This document shows positions 8,368-15,555 of a stretch of DNA of 41,147 nucleotides, one piece after another. The stretch is taken from positions 1 through 41,147 of the forward strand of contig DGQR01000034.1 in assembly GCA_002390825.1 (NCBI GenBank). The letters run 5' to 3'. The position numbers were made by a program, and so were the translations under genes. Every line of letters begins with the position of its first letter. The first letter of the stretch is position 1. The notes below the pieces were generated by a model. That model was given only the letters and a program-made list of their open reading frames with translations, was not told the DNA's origin and made no database searches. Source of the stretch: Rhodoferax sp. UBA4409 (GTDB lineage: Bacteria > Pseudomonadota > Gammaproteobacteria > Burkholderiales > Burkholderiaceae_C).

Positions 8368-8372
8368 AGGAG
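8368..8372 (+). promoter_or_regulatory. Ribosome binding site that decides the TTG start at 8380
   Basis: A perfect AGGAG lies seven bases before TTG 8380. The upstream ATG at 8308 has no such site. Starting at 8380 places the twin-arginine motif at the N-terminus, where it must be to work. Confidence 0.6.
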
Positions 8373-8379
8373 TTTCGAC

Positions 8380-9489
8380 TTGCCCTCCCTATCTCGACGA
8401 CAGTTTGCACTGTCTGCCCCCACCATTCTGGGCGCCACATCGCTTGCTTCAGGATGTAGTCCTATGAGCATGTCAGATGGCTACGAAGCCATCGCAAGCG
8501 AGGTTCGGCACACCGACGCCGCACCGAAGAGCGTGGGCACTGAACGAATGAGAGAGATCATTCGATATGCCACGTTGGCTCCCTCTAGCCACAATACCCA
8601 ATGCTGGAGGTTCGGGGTCAACGAAACGTCGATCACCCTCTTTCCAGACTTGTCTCGGCGATGTCCGGCAGTGGATCCGGATGACCACCACATGTTCGTA
8701 TCACTGGGGTGTGCCGCAGAAAACCTTGTGCATGCTGCTATGGCCCATGGATTGCACGCTGAGGTCTACTTTGACGAAGTCCAAGACAGTATTCACGTCC
8801 AGCTCTCACCAACCACCGCCCAAGCATCCGCCTTGTTTCTGGCAATCCCTTTGCGGCAAGTCACGCGATGCGACTATGACGGCCATGCATTGACTTTGTC
8901 TGAGCTTGATTTGCTGCAGCGTGCAGGTAGCGGGCCCAAGGTCCAATTGGTGCTGCTGACCGAACACTCCGTGATGGAGAAAGTGCTCGAACAGGTCGTT
9001 CAGGCCAACACCAGTCAGATCGCAGATCCACAATTTGTCCATGAACTGAAGAGTTGGATCCGCTTCAATTCATCTGAAGCCGTGCTCACCAGAGACGGAC
9101 TATTCAGCCTCACCAGCGGCAACCCCGCTATTCCCAATTGGTTAGGGCGATTGGCTTTCAGCAAATTCTTTACCCCTGAGGTTGAGAACGACAAGATTGC
9201 AAGCCAAATTCGGAGCTCTTCAGGCATTGCGGTGTTCATAGGGCTAGCTTCGAACAAGGCGCATTGGGTGAATGTTGGGCGCTGCTACGAGCGGTTCGCA
9301 CTACAGGCAACGGCGCTCGGCATCCGCAACGCATTTCTCAATCAACCGGTGGAGGTTCAATCTCAGCGGACTTCATTTACAACCGCACTCCGTCTCGGCG
9401 ACCACCGTCCTGACTTGGTGGTTCGATTCGGTCGAGGGCCAAAAATGCCCCCCTCGCTAAGACGACCAGTGGCAGAAGTGCTGGTTTGA
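8380..9489 (+). CDS. Acg-type nitroreductase-family protein, Tat-exported lipoprotein
   Basis: Translated from TTG 8380 the product has 369 residues and begins with a twin-arginine signal, SLSRRQFALSAPTILG, followed by ATSLASGC, which has the form of a lipobox with a Cys at residue 26. It is therefore predicted to be folded with its cofactor in the cytoplasm, exported by Tat, and lipid-anchored. The mature part belongs to the nitroreductase superfamily, closest by eye to the Acg-like FMN-binding proteins: IIRYATLAPSSHNTQCWRFGV near the start, a duplicated-like architecture, and an end PDLVVRFGRGPKMPPSLRRPVAEVLV of the RxGRGP...RRPVEEVL kind. The substrate is unknown. The longer frame from ATG 8308 would bury the Tat motif at residue 29. 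The next gene, a flavodoxin-like oxidoreductase, follows by 68 bases, and the two may be redox partners. Confidence 0.72.
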   Translation: MPSLSRRQFALSAPTILGATSLASGCSPMSMSDGYEAIASEVRHTDAAPKSVGTERMREIIRYATLAPSSHNTQCWRFGVNETSITLFPDLSRRCPAVDPDDHHMFVSLGCAAENLVHAAMAHGLHAEVYFDEVQDSIHVQLSPTTAQASALFLAIPLRQVTRCDYDGHALTLSELDLLQRAGSGPKVQLVLLTEHSVMEKVLEQVVQANTSQIADPQFVHELKSWIRFNSSEAVLTRDGLFSLTSGNPAIPNWLGRLAFSKFFTPEVENDKIASQIRSSSGIAVFIGLASNKAHWVNVGRCYERFALQATALGIRNAFLNQPVEVQSQRTSFTTALRLGDHRPDLVVRFGRGPKMPPSLRRPVAEVLV

Positions 9490-9557
9490 TCGCCATGACA
9501 CATGGCGCCGCCTGCGACGCTCCCTCGGGTAGGCAAACAAATACTCGGAGTAAAGAA

Positions 9558-10139
9558 ATGTCAAAACGCATTCTTCTCATTCAAGGCAATCCAGACCCTG
9601 CCACTTTGCACCTGTGCCACGGGCTGGAAGCTAGTTATAGCGAAGGCGCTCAATCCCTTGGCAATAGCGTGCGCTTCTGCCATGTTGCGGGCCTTGATTT
9701 TCCATTGCTGCGCAGTCAGGATGACTTTAAAGCAGGCTCCATACCCATGGGTCTGCAAGCAGCACAAGACGACATCTTGTGGTGCGAACACATGGTGTTT
9801 TTCTTTCCCCTTTGGGCAGGTGAAATGCCGGCACTACTCAAAGGCTTTTTGGAGCAGGTTTTACGGCCAAGCTTTACGGGATCTAGTCGAAATCCATGGG
9901 CTAAAAAACCGCTTTCAGGTCGGTCCGCTCACCTTGTGGTCACCATGGCCATGCCGGCACTTGTGTACCGGTGGTTTTACTGTGCGCATAGCCTGAAATC
10001 CATGAGACGCAACATACTTGGCATGGTGGGTATTGGGCCTGTGCGTGAAACACTCATCGGATCCGCAGAAGGTATGCAAGCTCAAAAGGCTGCCAACTGG
10101 CTTCGCAAGCTCAGGCGCTTGGGCGAAAAGTGCGGTTGA
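9558..10139 (+). CDS. Flavodoxin-fold NAD(P)H oxidoreductase (quinone reductase-like)
   Basis: This 193-residue protein resembles the NAD(P)H:quinone oxidoreductase / MdaB-KefF group of flavodoxin-2 fold proteins, which move two electrons from NAD(P)H to quinones through FMN or FAD. Visible features are the first strand RILLIQGNPDP (phosphate-binding turn), CHVAGLDFPLL, and the hallmark MVFFFPLWAGEMPALLKGFLEQVLRPSF. The true start is ATG 9558, with GGAG at 9547-9550 seven bases before it; the frame is open further upstream to 9486 but that part overlaps the previous gene. The C-terminal helices are rich in Arg and Lys. It is probably co-transcribed with the nitroreductase-like lipoprotein gene. 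Its substrate cannot be read from the sequence. Confidence 0.75.
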   Translation: MSKRILLIQGNPDPATLHLCHGLEASYSEGAQSLGNSVRFCHVAGLDFPLLRSQDDFKAGSIPMGLQAAQDDILWCEHMVFFFPLWAGEMPALLKGFLEQVLRPSFTGSSRNPWAKKPLSGRSAHLVVTMAMPALVYRWFYCAHSLKSMRRNILGMVGIGPVRETLIGSAEGMQAQKAANWLRKLRRLGEKCG

Positions 10140-10689
10140 TGCAACGTCCACCCAGTTTCAATAGCACTGGGCATTGGAATGTTGTCTCAGCGAAAGTGTT
10201 TAAGTGCCCGAAAATTGAGCACCGTCTGGGATGCTAGGCTGGGCGTGGTTTTTAGTACTTGTTAGGTGACTTATCAACAGCCTTGACCACGGATCCTATG
10301 GGTAACTCAACGTGTCCAGGTTGGACGATGGTGGACACCGCGTAAAAATTGGACCGAATTCAATCTTGGCTCTCAGTATTCACCTTACTCCAAGGTACAA
10401 ACGGAGTGCGGATGCCGCTTTGGGCCACGTGCCGCCGTTGACAAGTGACCGGTATCCGCCGACCGCATGGGCATCGATTTAAACCGAGTTCACGGGCTCG
10501 TTTAGGCTGGGTGAAGTCGTCCGATACAGGGCCCCCGAGCATCAGTTACTACCAGCAACAGAGCTTTGTTACTTTGAGCATCGCATCGGTGCGTCGACTG
10601 GGCTGATGGAGACGATTGATACACTTTCGACAACAAGGGAGTGATGAATGCTGACCGACGTCTTTTTCCGCCGGTACTAGAAGCGACCG
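10140..10689. other. 550-base gene-poor interval before the HEPN gene
   Basis: No convincing protein gene is seen. A 60-residue frame on the - strand (10360-10542) has no recognisable features. Near the right end, AAGGGAG (10635-10641) stands three bases before ATG 10644, which opens a 36-residue frame (stop at 10752-10754) overlapping the start of the HEPN gene in another frame; it could be a short leader peptide. TTGACA at 10438 resembles a -35 box, without a clear -10. Confidence 0.35.
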
Positions 10690-11715
10690 ATGTTCAACGC
10701 AGCCGGTCAGAAAGAGTCCGCTCTGTTCGTTCAGGCGTACCGCATCGTCAATGAGGACATCTGGAAGTACTACAGCTGGGAAAAAAAGGTTGACGAGCGC
10801 GTCAAGGCGATCTGGACTAGCCTTCATGATCGCTTGGCTCGTGAGATTGGCATCACTGAGCTGTCTGCGCGCTACTACTCCTACCAGACTGAGTGGATGG
10901 GCAAGCCCTTCACGAACTCGGGTTCGTACGACATCAATTTGGTCGTACAGGCATGGATGAATGCCAAGTGCACGGACACCATGGACCCTGATGCATTCGT
11001 AAAGCGTCGCTTGAGCTTCATCGAGCTGGCATTCCGCGAGCGTGAGAGCCAGATTGATGAGCTGAACGAGAAGCTGCCAACGGAGCTCAAGCAAGCCGCC
11101 CTGCAGGACGCGATTTCGAGAGCTAAGCACACTGGCATGCGTGTTCCTGGTTCCCGTTCTGATGGTGTGAAGGCGCAGAACGAGTTAACGAACAGTATGT
11201 TCAATTCGCAGGTGCACGAGTTGAACGAGCGCTTCAAGCAAGCCGGCATGCCGCTGAACTACCACAACGGTTTCATCCAGATAACGCAGGACGCGCTGGT
11301 ACAGGCGCAGATTGAGCAGCCGTTCTGGGACCTTGTGAAGGAACCTAAATGGAAGAACGTCAGCACCGATATGGCAACGGCCATTGACCTTCGCGACACC
11401 GCTGGCCCTGACCCATCGTTCTACGCAGGCCGAGCTCTCGAAAGCACGATCAAGATCATCAGCGAGAAGAAGAACTGGAGCACCGGCACTGAGAAAGGTG
11501 TCGGTGGGTACCTGAACAACCTGACGAGCAAGACCAATGGCTCGTTCATCGCTCCATGGGAGCACGAGTTGATGCAGCGCTTCTTTTCGGATGTGCGGAA
11601 CGACTTGGCACACGGTCCGGGCTCGAAGGAGATGCCCAAGCTAACGGCGCAGCAAACCGATCACACGATCGAGTTCTGCATGTCCTGGGTCAAGAGTCTG
11701 ATCGCTCGGCTTTAG
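10690..11715 (+). CDS. HEPN-type, abortive-infection-like protein
   Basis: This soluble 341-residue protein has a C-terminal region (about residues 240-341) that looks like the HEPN / Abi C-terminal family: GRALESTIKIISEKKNW, then a loop, and the helix FFSDVRNDLAHGPG. The last contains R303-x4-H308, the R-x4-H motif of HEPN ribonucleases, within the usual RN...AHG context. The N-terminal two thirds are helical and rich in Glu, Lys and Trp, with no fold recognised. Known HEPN proteins with this layout (AbiJ-like and others) cleave RNA during phage defence, so a defence role is plausible but is inference. ATG 10690 is fixed by an in-frame TAG at 10678-10680 just upstream; its own ribosome site is weak. 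The gene stands alone in the accessory stretch, converging with the cyclic-nucleotide cassette. Confidence 0.65.
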   Translation: MFNAAGQKESALFVQAYRIVNEDIWKYYSWEKKVDERVKAIWTSLHDRLAREIGITELSARYYSYQTEWMGKPFTNSGSYDINLVVQAWMNAKCTDTMDPDAFVKRRLSFIELAFRERESQIDELNEKLPTELKQAALQDAISRAKHTGMRVPGSRSDGVKAQNELTNSMFNSQVHELNERFKQAGMPLNYHNGFIQITQDALVQAQIEQPFWDLVKEPKWKNVSTDMATAIDLRDTAGPDPSFYAGRALESTIKIISEKKNWSTGTEKGVGGYLNNLTSKTNGSFIAPWEHELMQRFFSDVRNDLAHGPGSKEMPKLTAQQTDHTIEFCMSWVKSLIARL

Positions 11716-11735
11716 CCGCTTTCAGCGCAAAGAAA

Positions 11736-11756
11736 GGATTGCAATCGCTGCAATCC
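11736..11756 (+). terminator. Hairpin after the HEPN gene (weak terminator candidate)
   Basis: GGATTGCA (11736-11743) and TGCAATCC (11749-11756) form a perfect 8-bp stem with a 5-base loop, 20 bases after the HEPN stop. There is no T run, so intrinsic termination is uncertain. Confidence 0.4.
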
Positions 11757-11853
11757 GGCTGCCCATCGTATCTGCCCCTTGAGCCTTTGTTGAATGTCCG
11801 CTTGCAGGCCATGAATCTTAGTTGCCGGAAGCCCGCTTCGGGTCGGAAGCAAG

Positions 11854-11913
11854 CATCAAATCCGACTCTAGCGCCCATAAATACTGCGCAAGCAGCTACA
11901 AAAAGAGTAGCAC
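11854..11913 (+). repeat. Dispersed 60-bp element, copy A
   Basis: This sequence matches the one at 22631-22691 at about 44 of 60 positions by hand count, including the shared blocks CATCAAATCC, CTCTAGCGCCCATA, CTGCGCAA and AGCTA; a third copy, inverted, is at 40901-40959. It lies in the 265-base gap between two convergent genes. From memory, elements of this kind (with CTCTAGCGC and TGATAGC blocks) are abundant between genes in Comamonadaceae. Confidence 0.75.
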
Positions 11914-11980
11914 CACAGATATCAAGACAAACGTCGCTGGGTTGCAAGCCATCGCCATCGCGTTTCAGCTGCACAGGCTT

Positions 11981-12562
11981 TTAGCGCTTGGCGGCAAGCC
12001 GAAGCTTTTCATTTTCTTGCCGCATGTTTTCGATGACCTGGTCATACATTTGCAGCTGCTCGCTCAGCGAGCGCAGCCGCTCGGCAGCGCTCTGGGCAAT
12101 GTAGATCACCAACTTATTTGCGACTTGGGGAAACTGTTCAATCAAACGATTCAACCCGCCCGACGAGAGCCCGGCGGCAATGACTGGGGAAATGGCCGTG
12201 CAGGTCGCAGAGCGTGGCGCGCCATCGATCAGGGCGAGCTCACCGATCAGTTCACCTGGGCCGATGGCCGCAATGTCCACTTTGGCAGTACCGCCAACAC
12301 CGCCGGTATCCACAGTGACATCTCCCTCGAGCAACAGCAACATGTAGCCAGAGTTGCTGACATCTCCCGCGGTGAACAGGGTTGTGCCTGCAGGGAACTT
12401 CACCAAACGCATGAGCGAGACGATGCAAGTGGCATCCTGCATCGTGAGTGGAAAGTTCGGACGCGTTTTGCGCAACAACTCCGCCGCTTTGGCGGCGAAC
12501 TCAGGGACTTCAGTGATCGACCGGGTCGATGGGGTGGTAGAGGGCGCAGCGGTGGGGTTCAT
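11981..12562 (-). CDS. Stand-alone cyclic-nucleotide-binding domain protein with C-terminal coiled coil
   Basis: The 193-residue product is one cNMP-binding domain (about residues 45-150) with no DNA-binding domain after it. The phosphate-binding cassette reads IGELALIDGAPRSATCTA, with Glu 108 and Arg 117 at the positions that hold the ribose and cyclic phosphate in CRP-type domains, so nucleotide binding should be intact. Residues about 155-193 (AQSAAERLRSLSEQLQMYDQ and onward) form a likely coiled coil, so it may dimerise or dock on a partner. The first 20 residues are rich in Pro, Thr and Ser. It is the last gene of the cassette that also encodes a nucleotide cyclase, 42 bases after the GAF gene, and is the obvious candidate reader of the cyclase product. 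Confidence 0.85.
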   Translation of the reverse strand: MNPTAAPSTTPSTRSITEVPEFAAKAAELLRKTRPNFPLTMQDATCIVSLMRLVKFPAGTTLFTAGDVSNSGYMLLLLEGDVTVDTGGVGGTAKVDIAAIGPGELIGELALIDGAPRSATCTAISPVIAAGLSSGGLNRLIEQFPQVANKLVIYIAQSAAERLRSLSEQLQMYDQVIENMRQENEKLRLAAKR

Positions 12563-12604
12563 GGGTGAACGTCGAGTTAGGGTGAAAGAGGGCTCAGTTT
12601 GCTA

Positions 12605-13366
12605 TCAACGGCTGGACAGTTGAATCCACACACCGACGCCAGGGAACTGGAATGACTGGGCCTCAAACGGCAGTGTCTTCAGGGCTCGCAAGCCCTCCCA
12701 GTCACATTGCACGACGGTATCTACCCCCAGTTCGCGTTGCAGCAAGCTCTGGGAAAATTGACCCGGGCTCCAGACAATATCAAGCGTCTTCATCGCCAAA
12801 TTCATCACATGGACGTTGCCTTGCCAATCCAGCAAAGCGGAGGGCTGGCTGGCAGATCGGCAAATTTGGGACAGGGTTTCCAGAGAGGCCTCTGCCGTGA
12901 GCGCAACGTCAAACATCGGCGCGATCAGCTGCGCAAGTTCGGCAGCACGTGCAAGGTGCCGCTCGCGCAAAAAACCCGGCTTTGCATGGTGGAAGGAGAG
13001 CAAACCGATCACCGCATTGCGGCTCAACAAAGGCACCACCAGCGCGGAACCGATGGAGGCATCGCCCATAGAGGTCCAGCGAGCGTCGAGGCTGGTGTTG
13101 GATGCAAGCCCGCCCTGGCGGTGCTGCAAAGCCCAGCCGGCAAGCCCTTCGGAGATGACGGTGCGGACCTTGTGGTCGGAGACCTGCGTAAAGGTTTCTT
13201 TGGTCGCGAGCACTTTGTGCACCACGCGATCTTGGGACAGGAGCAAGAGTGAGCCGTTGTCTGCGCCAAGGTACTCGACCATGAGGGGCATGGCATTGGT
13301 CGCCATGGTGGCGGTGTCGTGGTGCTTGGCCACCAGCTCCAACAAATCGATGAGTGCGGCATTCAT
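12605..13366 (-). CDS. GAF domain protein with a possible PAS-like C-terminal domain
   Basis: The 253-residue protein has an N-terminal GAF domain (about residues 15-160). It includes LVAKHHDTATMATNAMPLMV, the core VISEGLAGWALQHRQGGLAS typical of ligand-binding GAF domains, and SALVVPLLSRNAVIGLLSFHH. After a helical linker, residues about 180-253 resemble a PAS domain (ALLDWQGNVHVMNLAMKTL). No output domain follows, so it probably acts by protein contact with the cyclase encoded 28 bases upstream or with the downstream cNMP-binding protein. GAF domains bind cyclic nucleotides or other small ligands; the ligand here cannot be told. Confidence 0.82.
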   Translation of the reverse strand: MNAALIDLLELVAKHHDTATMATNAMPLMVEYLGADNGSLLLLSQDRVVHKVLATKETFTQVSDHKVRTVISEGLAGWALQHRQGGLASNTSLDARWTSMGDASIGSALVVPLLSRNAVIGLLSFHHAKPGFLRERHLARAAELAQLIAPMFDVALTAEASLETLSQICRSASQPSALLDWQGNVHVMNLAMKTLDIVWSPGQFSQSLLQRELGVDTVVQCDWEGLRALKTLPFEAQSFQFPGVGVWIQLSSR

Positions 13367-13394
13367 GATCGTACTTTTTCCACAAAAAATTTCG

Positions 13395-15551
13395 CTACTT
13401 GCGTTCCATCACTATCAGGCTACCGTTTTCACCCGCCTGCAATCGTTGCAGATGGTAGCCCACCAGGGCATCGTCCGGATAGCGCTCATACAGCGCCTGA
13501 AAGGCTGCCAAAGCGCCCTGCGCGGAGGCGTCCATCAGCTTGTAGGCAGCAAGATACGCTGTGATCCGATCGCTACCGATCTCTTCAGGGGTCAATGGTT
13601 CAAACACGGGTGTCGCAATGTGTTTGCCTTTGAGCACCCAGCTACCAGCGGGACGCCCCAGAAAATGGGGGCACTGCTCAGCGGTCGATGCGCTCACCGC
13701 GATCCGTGTGCCCAGGTGGTTGTTCAGTGTTTCGAGCCGCGCAGCGGTGTTGATGGCATCGCCCAGCGCCCGATAGTCCAGCATGACTTGCCCGCCAAAG
13801 TTACCGACCAGCACATCACCGGTGTTCACCCCGATGCGGGTTTTTCCAAAAGGAATACCGCAGGCCTGTTGCTGAGTGCTGAAATGGTGAGCGAATTGGT
13901 CCATTGCCAATGCGCATGCCACGGCTCTTGCGGCATGGTCGGGCTGGGCGACCGGCGCCGAAAACATGACCGCTACAGCGTCACCCACGATGCGGTCCAA
14001 GGTGCCTTCATGGGCGAAGGCAATGGCGATCATGCCGTCCAGGTATTCATTGAGCAGTGCCGACAACAGAGACGGCTCGTACTTCTCCATCATCGCAGTG
14101 AAGCCGGCGAGATCGGTCATCACAAAAGAGCATTCGCGGTACTCGCCCCCCAGGGCCAAGGTCTCAGGGTGCTCCTGCAGGTATTTGACCCGGTTGGGCG
14201 ACACATAGCGGGAGAACGCGTTTTTGATCCAACGCTGCTCGTGCTCGGTGCGCAGATAGCGCGGCACTGCCAGCGACAAAAAGATGGCCAGCAAGCCCAC
14301 GCAGGGGAACAGAGGGTCAAACAGCAATTGCTGCGACCGGAAAAGATAGCCCGACAGCAACAGCAGCCCCGCAGTTCCCGCGCCCAAGAAAGCCACTGCC
14401 CACACCGGACGAAACCGGCCGAGCATCACGGACAACAGCAAACCCGACAAGCCCCACACGGTGGTGACCAATGCGTTCTCCCAGGAGGGGCGTAGCAGGT
14501 ATTCGCCGGTCAGCAGCTGCTCCATCAGCTGCAAATGCCCCTCCAGCCCCGGCACCGCTTCGCCCAAAGGCGTGCGCACCACGTCACCCAGCCCCGCCGA
14601 CGTGGCGCCGATGAGGACGATATGCCCCTTGATGCGACGGGGATCGACCTGCCCCGTCAGCACGTCGATGGCGGATAGGTAGCGCTCGGTGTTTTGCGGG
14701 CGCGCATGGAGCCAAACCCGGCTATCAGGTGCGGTAGGCAGAAACGCCGTACTGCCCAAACCCACGCCGGAAATGCCCGCGTCGCGCGACCAGCCTGCCT
14801 CGGTTGCGGGCTTGACCTGCACAGACAGCGCTTCTTCGCCCATGTAAACCCGCAAGGCATCCAGTGCAAGGCTGGGGTACACGCGTCCGCCCAAAAGGTG
14901 AACCAGGGGTACCGAGCGCAATATCCCGTCGTAATCCGGAACGACCGTCACCACACCTGCGCCGGCCGCATTGGCTGACAGCGGAGGCAAAAAACCTGTG
15001 CCACCCACCCAGTCCTTGAGCCAATCGCGGGCATCTCCACCTTGGCTGACAAACCGGGTTGGGCGCTCCGGCAGTGGCCCTAGCGCGCTTTGATTGTGCG
15101 CAAGCACACCAGTGACCACACGGCTGCGAGCCATGCTGTCTGCCAGGATCTGGTCGTGGGATGGGAACTTGGCCAACATCGCATCCAGCGCAGCGTTGTC
15201 AGGCCAGAACTGTTTGACTTGCTCTGGGGAGGTACGGTCCGGTTCGGCCAGGATGAGGTCCATCACCACCACCCGGGCGCCCCATGCGGTCAATTGATCC
15301 ACGACTTGTGCCATGACGGTGCGCGGCCAGGGCCACTGGCCCACCGCCGCCAGGCTGGGGTCGTCAATGGCGACGACACGCACCGGAATGTCATCCACAT
15401 ACGGGGCCGGATGCAGCTTTTGCAGCTGATCAAACGCCAGGTCGCGAATGCGCATGCGAAACAGCGGATCCTCAAACTGCACGATCAGCAAGGCGCAGAG
15501 CACCCCCAACGGGAGCAACAAACGCAGCAGGGGGGTCAGCAGCTTGCGCAT
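13395..15551 (-). CDS. CHASE2-domain membrane-bound class III nucleotide cyclase
   Basis: The 718-residue product starts at ATG 15551 (MRKLLTPLLRLLLPLG), five bases after the stop of the FecR gene; the longer frame from 15599 overlaps that gene. Order: one membrane helix (about 5-22), a periplasmic CHASE2 sensor (about 25-340, with VRVVAIDDPSLAAVGQWPWPR and HIVLIGATSAGLGDVVRTP), three membrane helices (about 355-440), and a cytoplasmic class III cyclase domain (about 475-660). Both metal Asp residues are present (FVMTDLAGFT and IVGDAVAVMF), as are the transition-state Asn and Arg (INTAARLE). The two residues that normally select the purine are unusual: Arg in TLDRIVGD where Lys is usual, and Arg in DYRALGDA where Thr or Asp is usual. 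It presumably makes a cyclic nucleotide in response to an envelope signal. Product identity is uncertain. Confidence 0.88.
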   Translation of the reverse strand: MRKLLTPLLRLLLPLGVLCALLIVQFEDPLFRMRIRDLAFDQLQKLHPAPYVDDIPVRVVAIDDPSLAAVGQWPWPRTVMAQVVDQLTAWGARVVVMDLILAEPDRTSPEQVKQFWPDNAALDAMLAKFPSHDQILADSMARSRVVTGVLAHNQSALGPLPERPTRFVSQGGDARDWLKDWVGGTGFLPPLSANAAGAGVVTVVPDYDGILRSVPLVHLLGGRVYPSLALDALRVYMGEEALSVQVKPATEAGWSRDAGISGVGLGSTAFLPTAPDSRVWLHARPQNTERYLSAIDVLTGQVDPRRIKGHIVLIGATSAGLGDVVRTPLGEAVPGLEGHLQLMEQLLTGEYLLRPSWENALVTTVWGLSGLLLSVMLGRFRPVWAVAFLGAGTAGLLLLSGYLFRSQQLLFDPLFPCVGLLAIFLSLAVPRYLRTEHEQRWIKNAFSRYVSPNRVKYLQEHPETLALGGEYRECSFVMTDLAGFTAMMEKYEPSLLSALLNEYLDGMIAIAFAHEGTLDRIVGDAVAVMFSAPVAQPDHAARAVACALAMDQFAHHFSTQQQACGIPFGKTRIGVNTGDVLVGNFGGQVMLDYRALGDAINTAARLETLNNHLGTRIAVSASTAEQCPHFLGRPAGSWVLKGKHIATPVFEPLTPEEIGSDRITAYLAAYKLMDASAQGALAAFQALYERYPDDALVGYHLQRLQAGENGSLIVMERK

Positions 15552-15555
15552 GGCC

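Noticed and set aside
10320..10360. TGGACACCGCG...AATTGGACC, reminiscent of insertion-sequence ends
   Set aside because: No transposase remnant, inverted partner or target duplication is visible in the interval.
10360..10542. 60-residue - strand frame
   Set aside because: No ribosome site, no recognisable sequence, and a Cys/Arg-rich composition expected by chance.
10549..11130. 193-residue - strand open frame
   Set aside because: It overlaps the HEPN gene on the opposite strand; the + strand frame has a clear domain and this one does not.
12816..14495. 559-residue + strand open frame
   Set aside because: It lies opposite the GAF and CHASE2-cyclase genes, has low-complexity His/Arg/Gln-rich sequence and no domain; it is a high-GC antisense shadow.
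13895..15551. Cyclase as a dead pseudo-enzyme
   Set aside because: Although the purine-selecting residues differ, both metal Asp and the Asn/Arg of the active site are present, so inactivity cannot be claimed.
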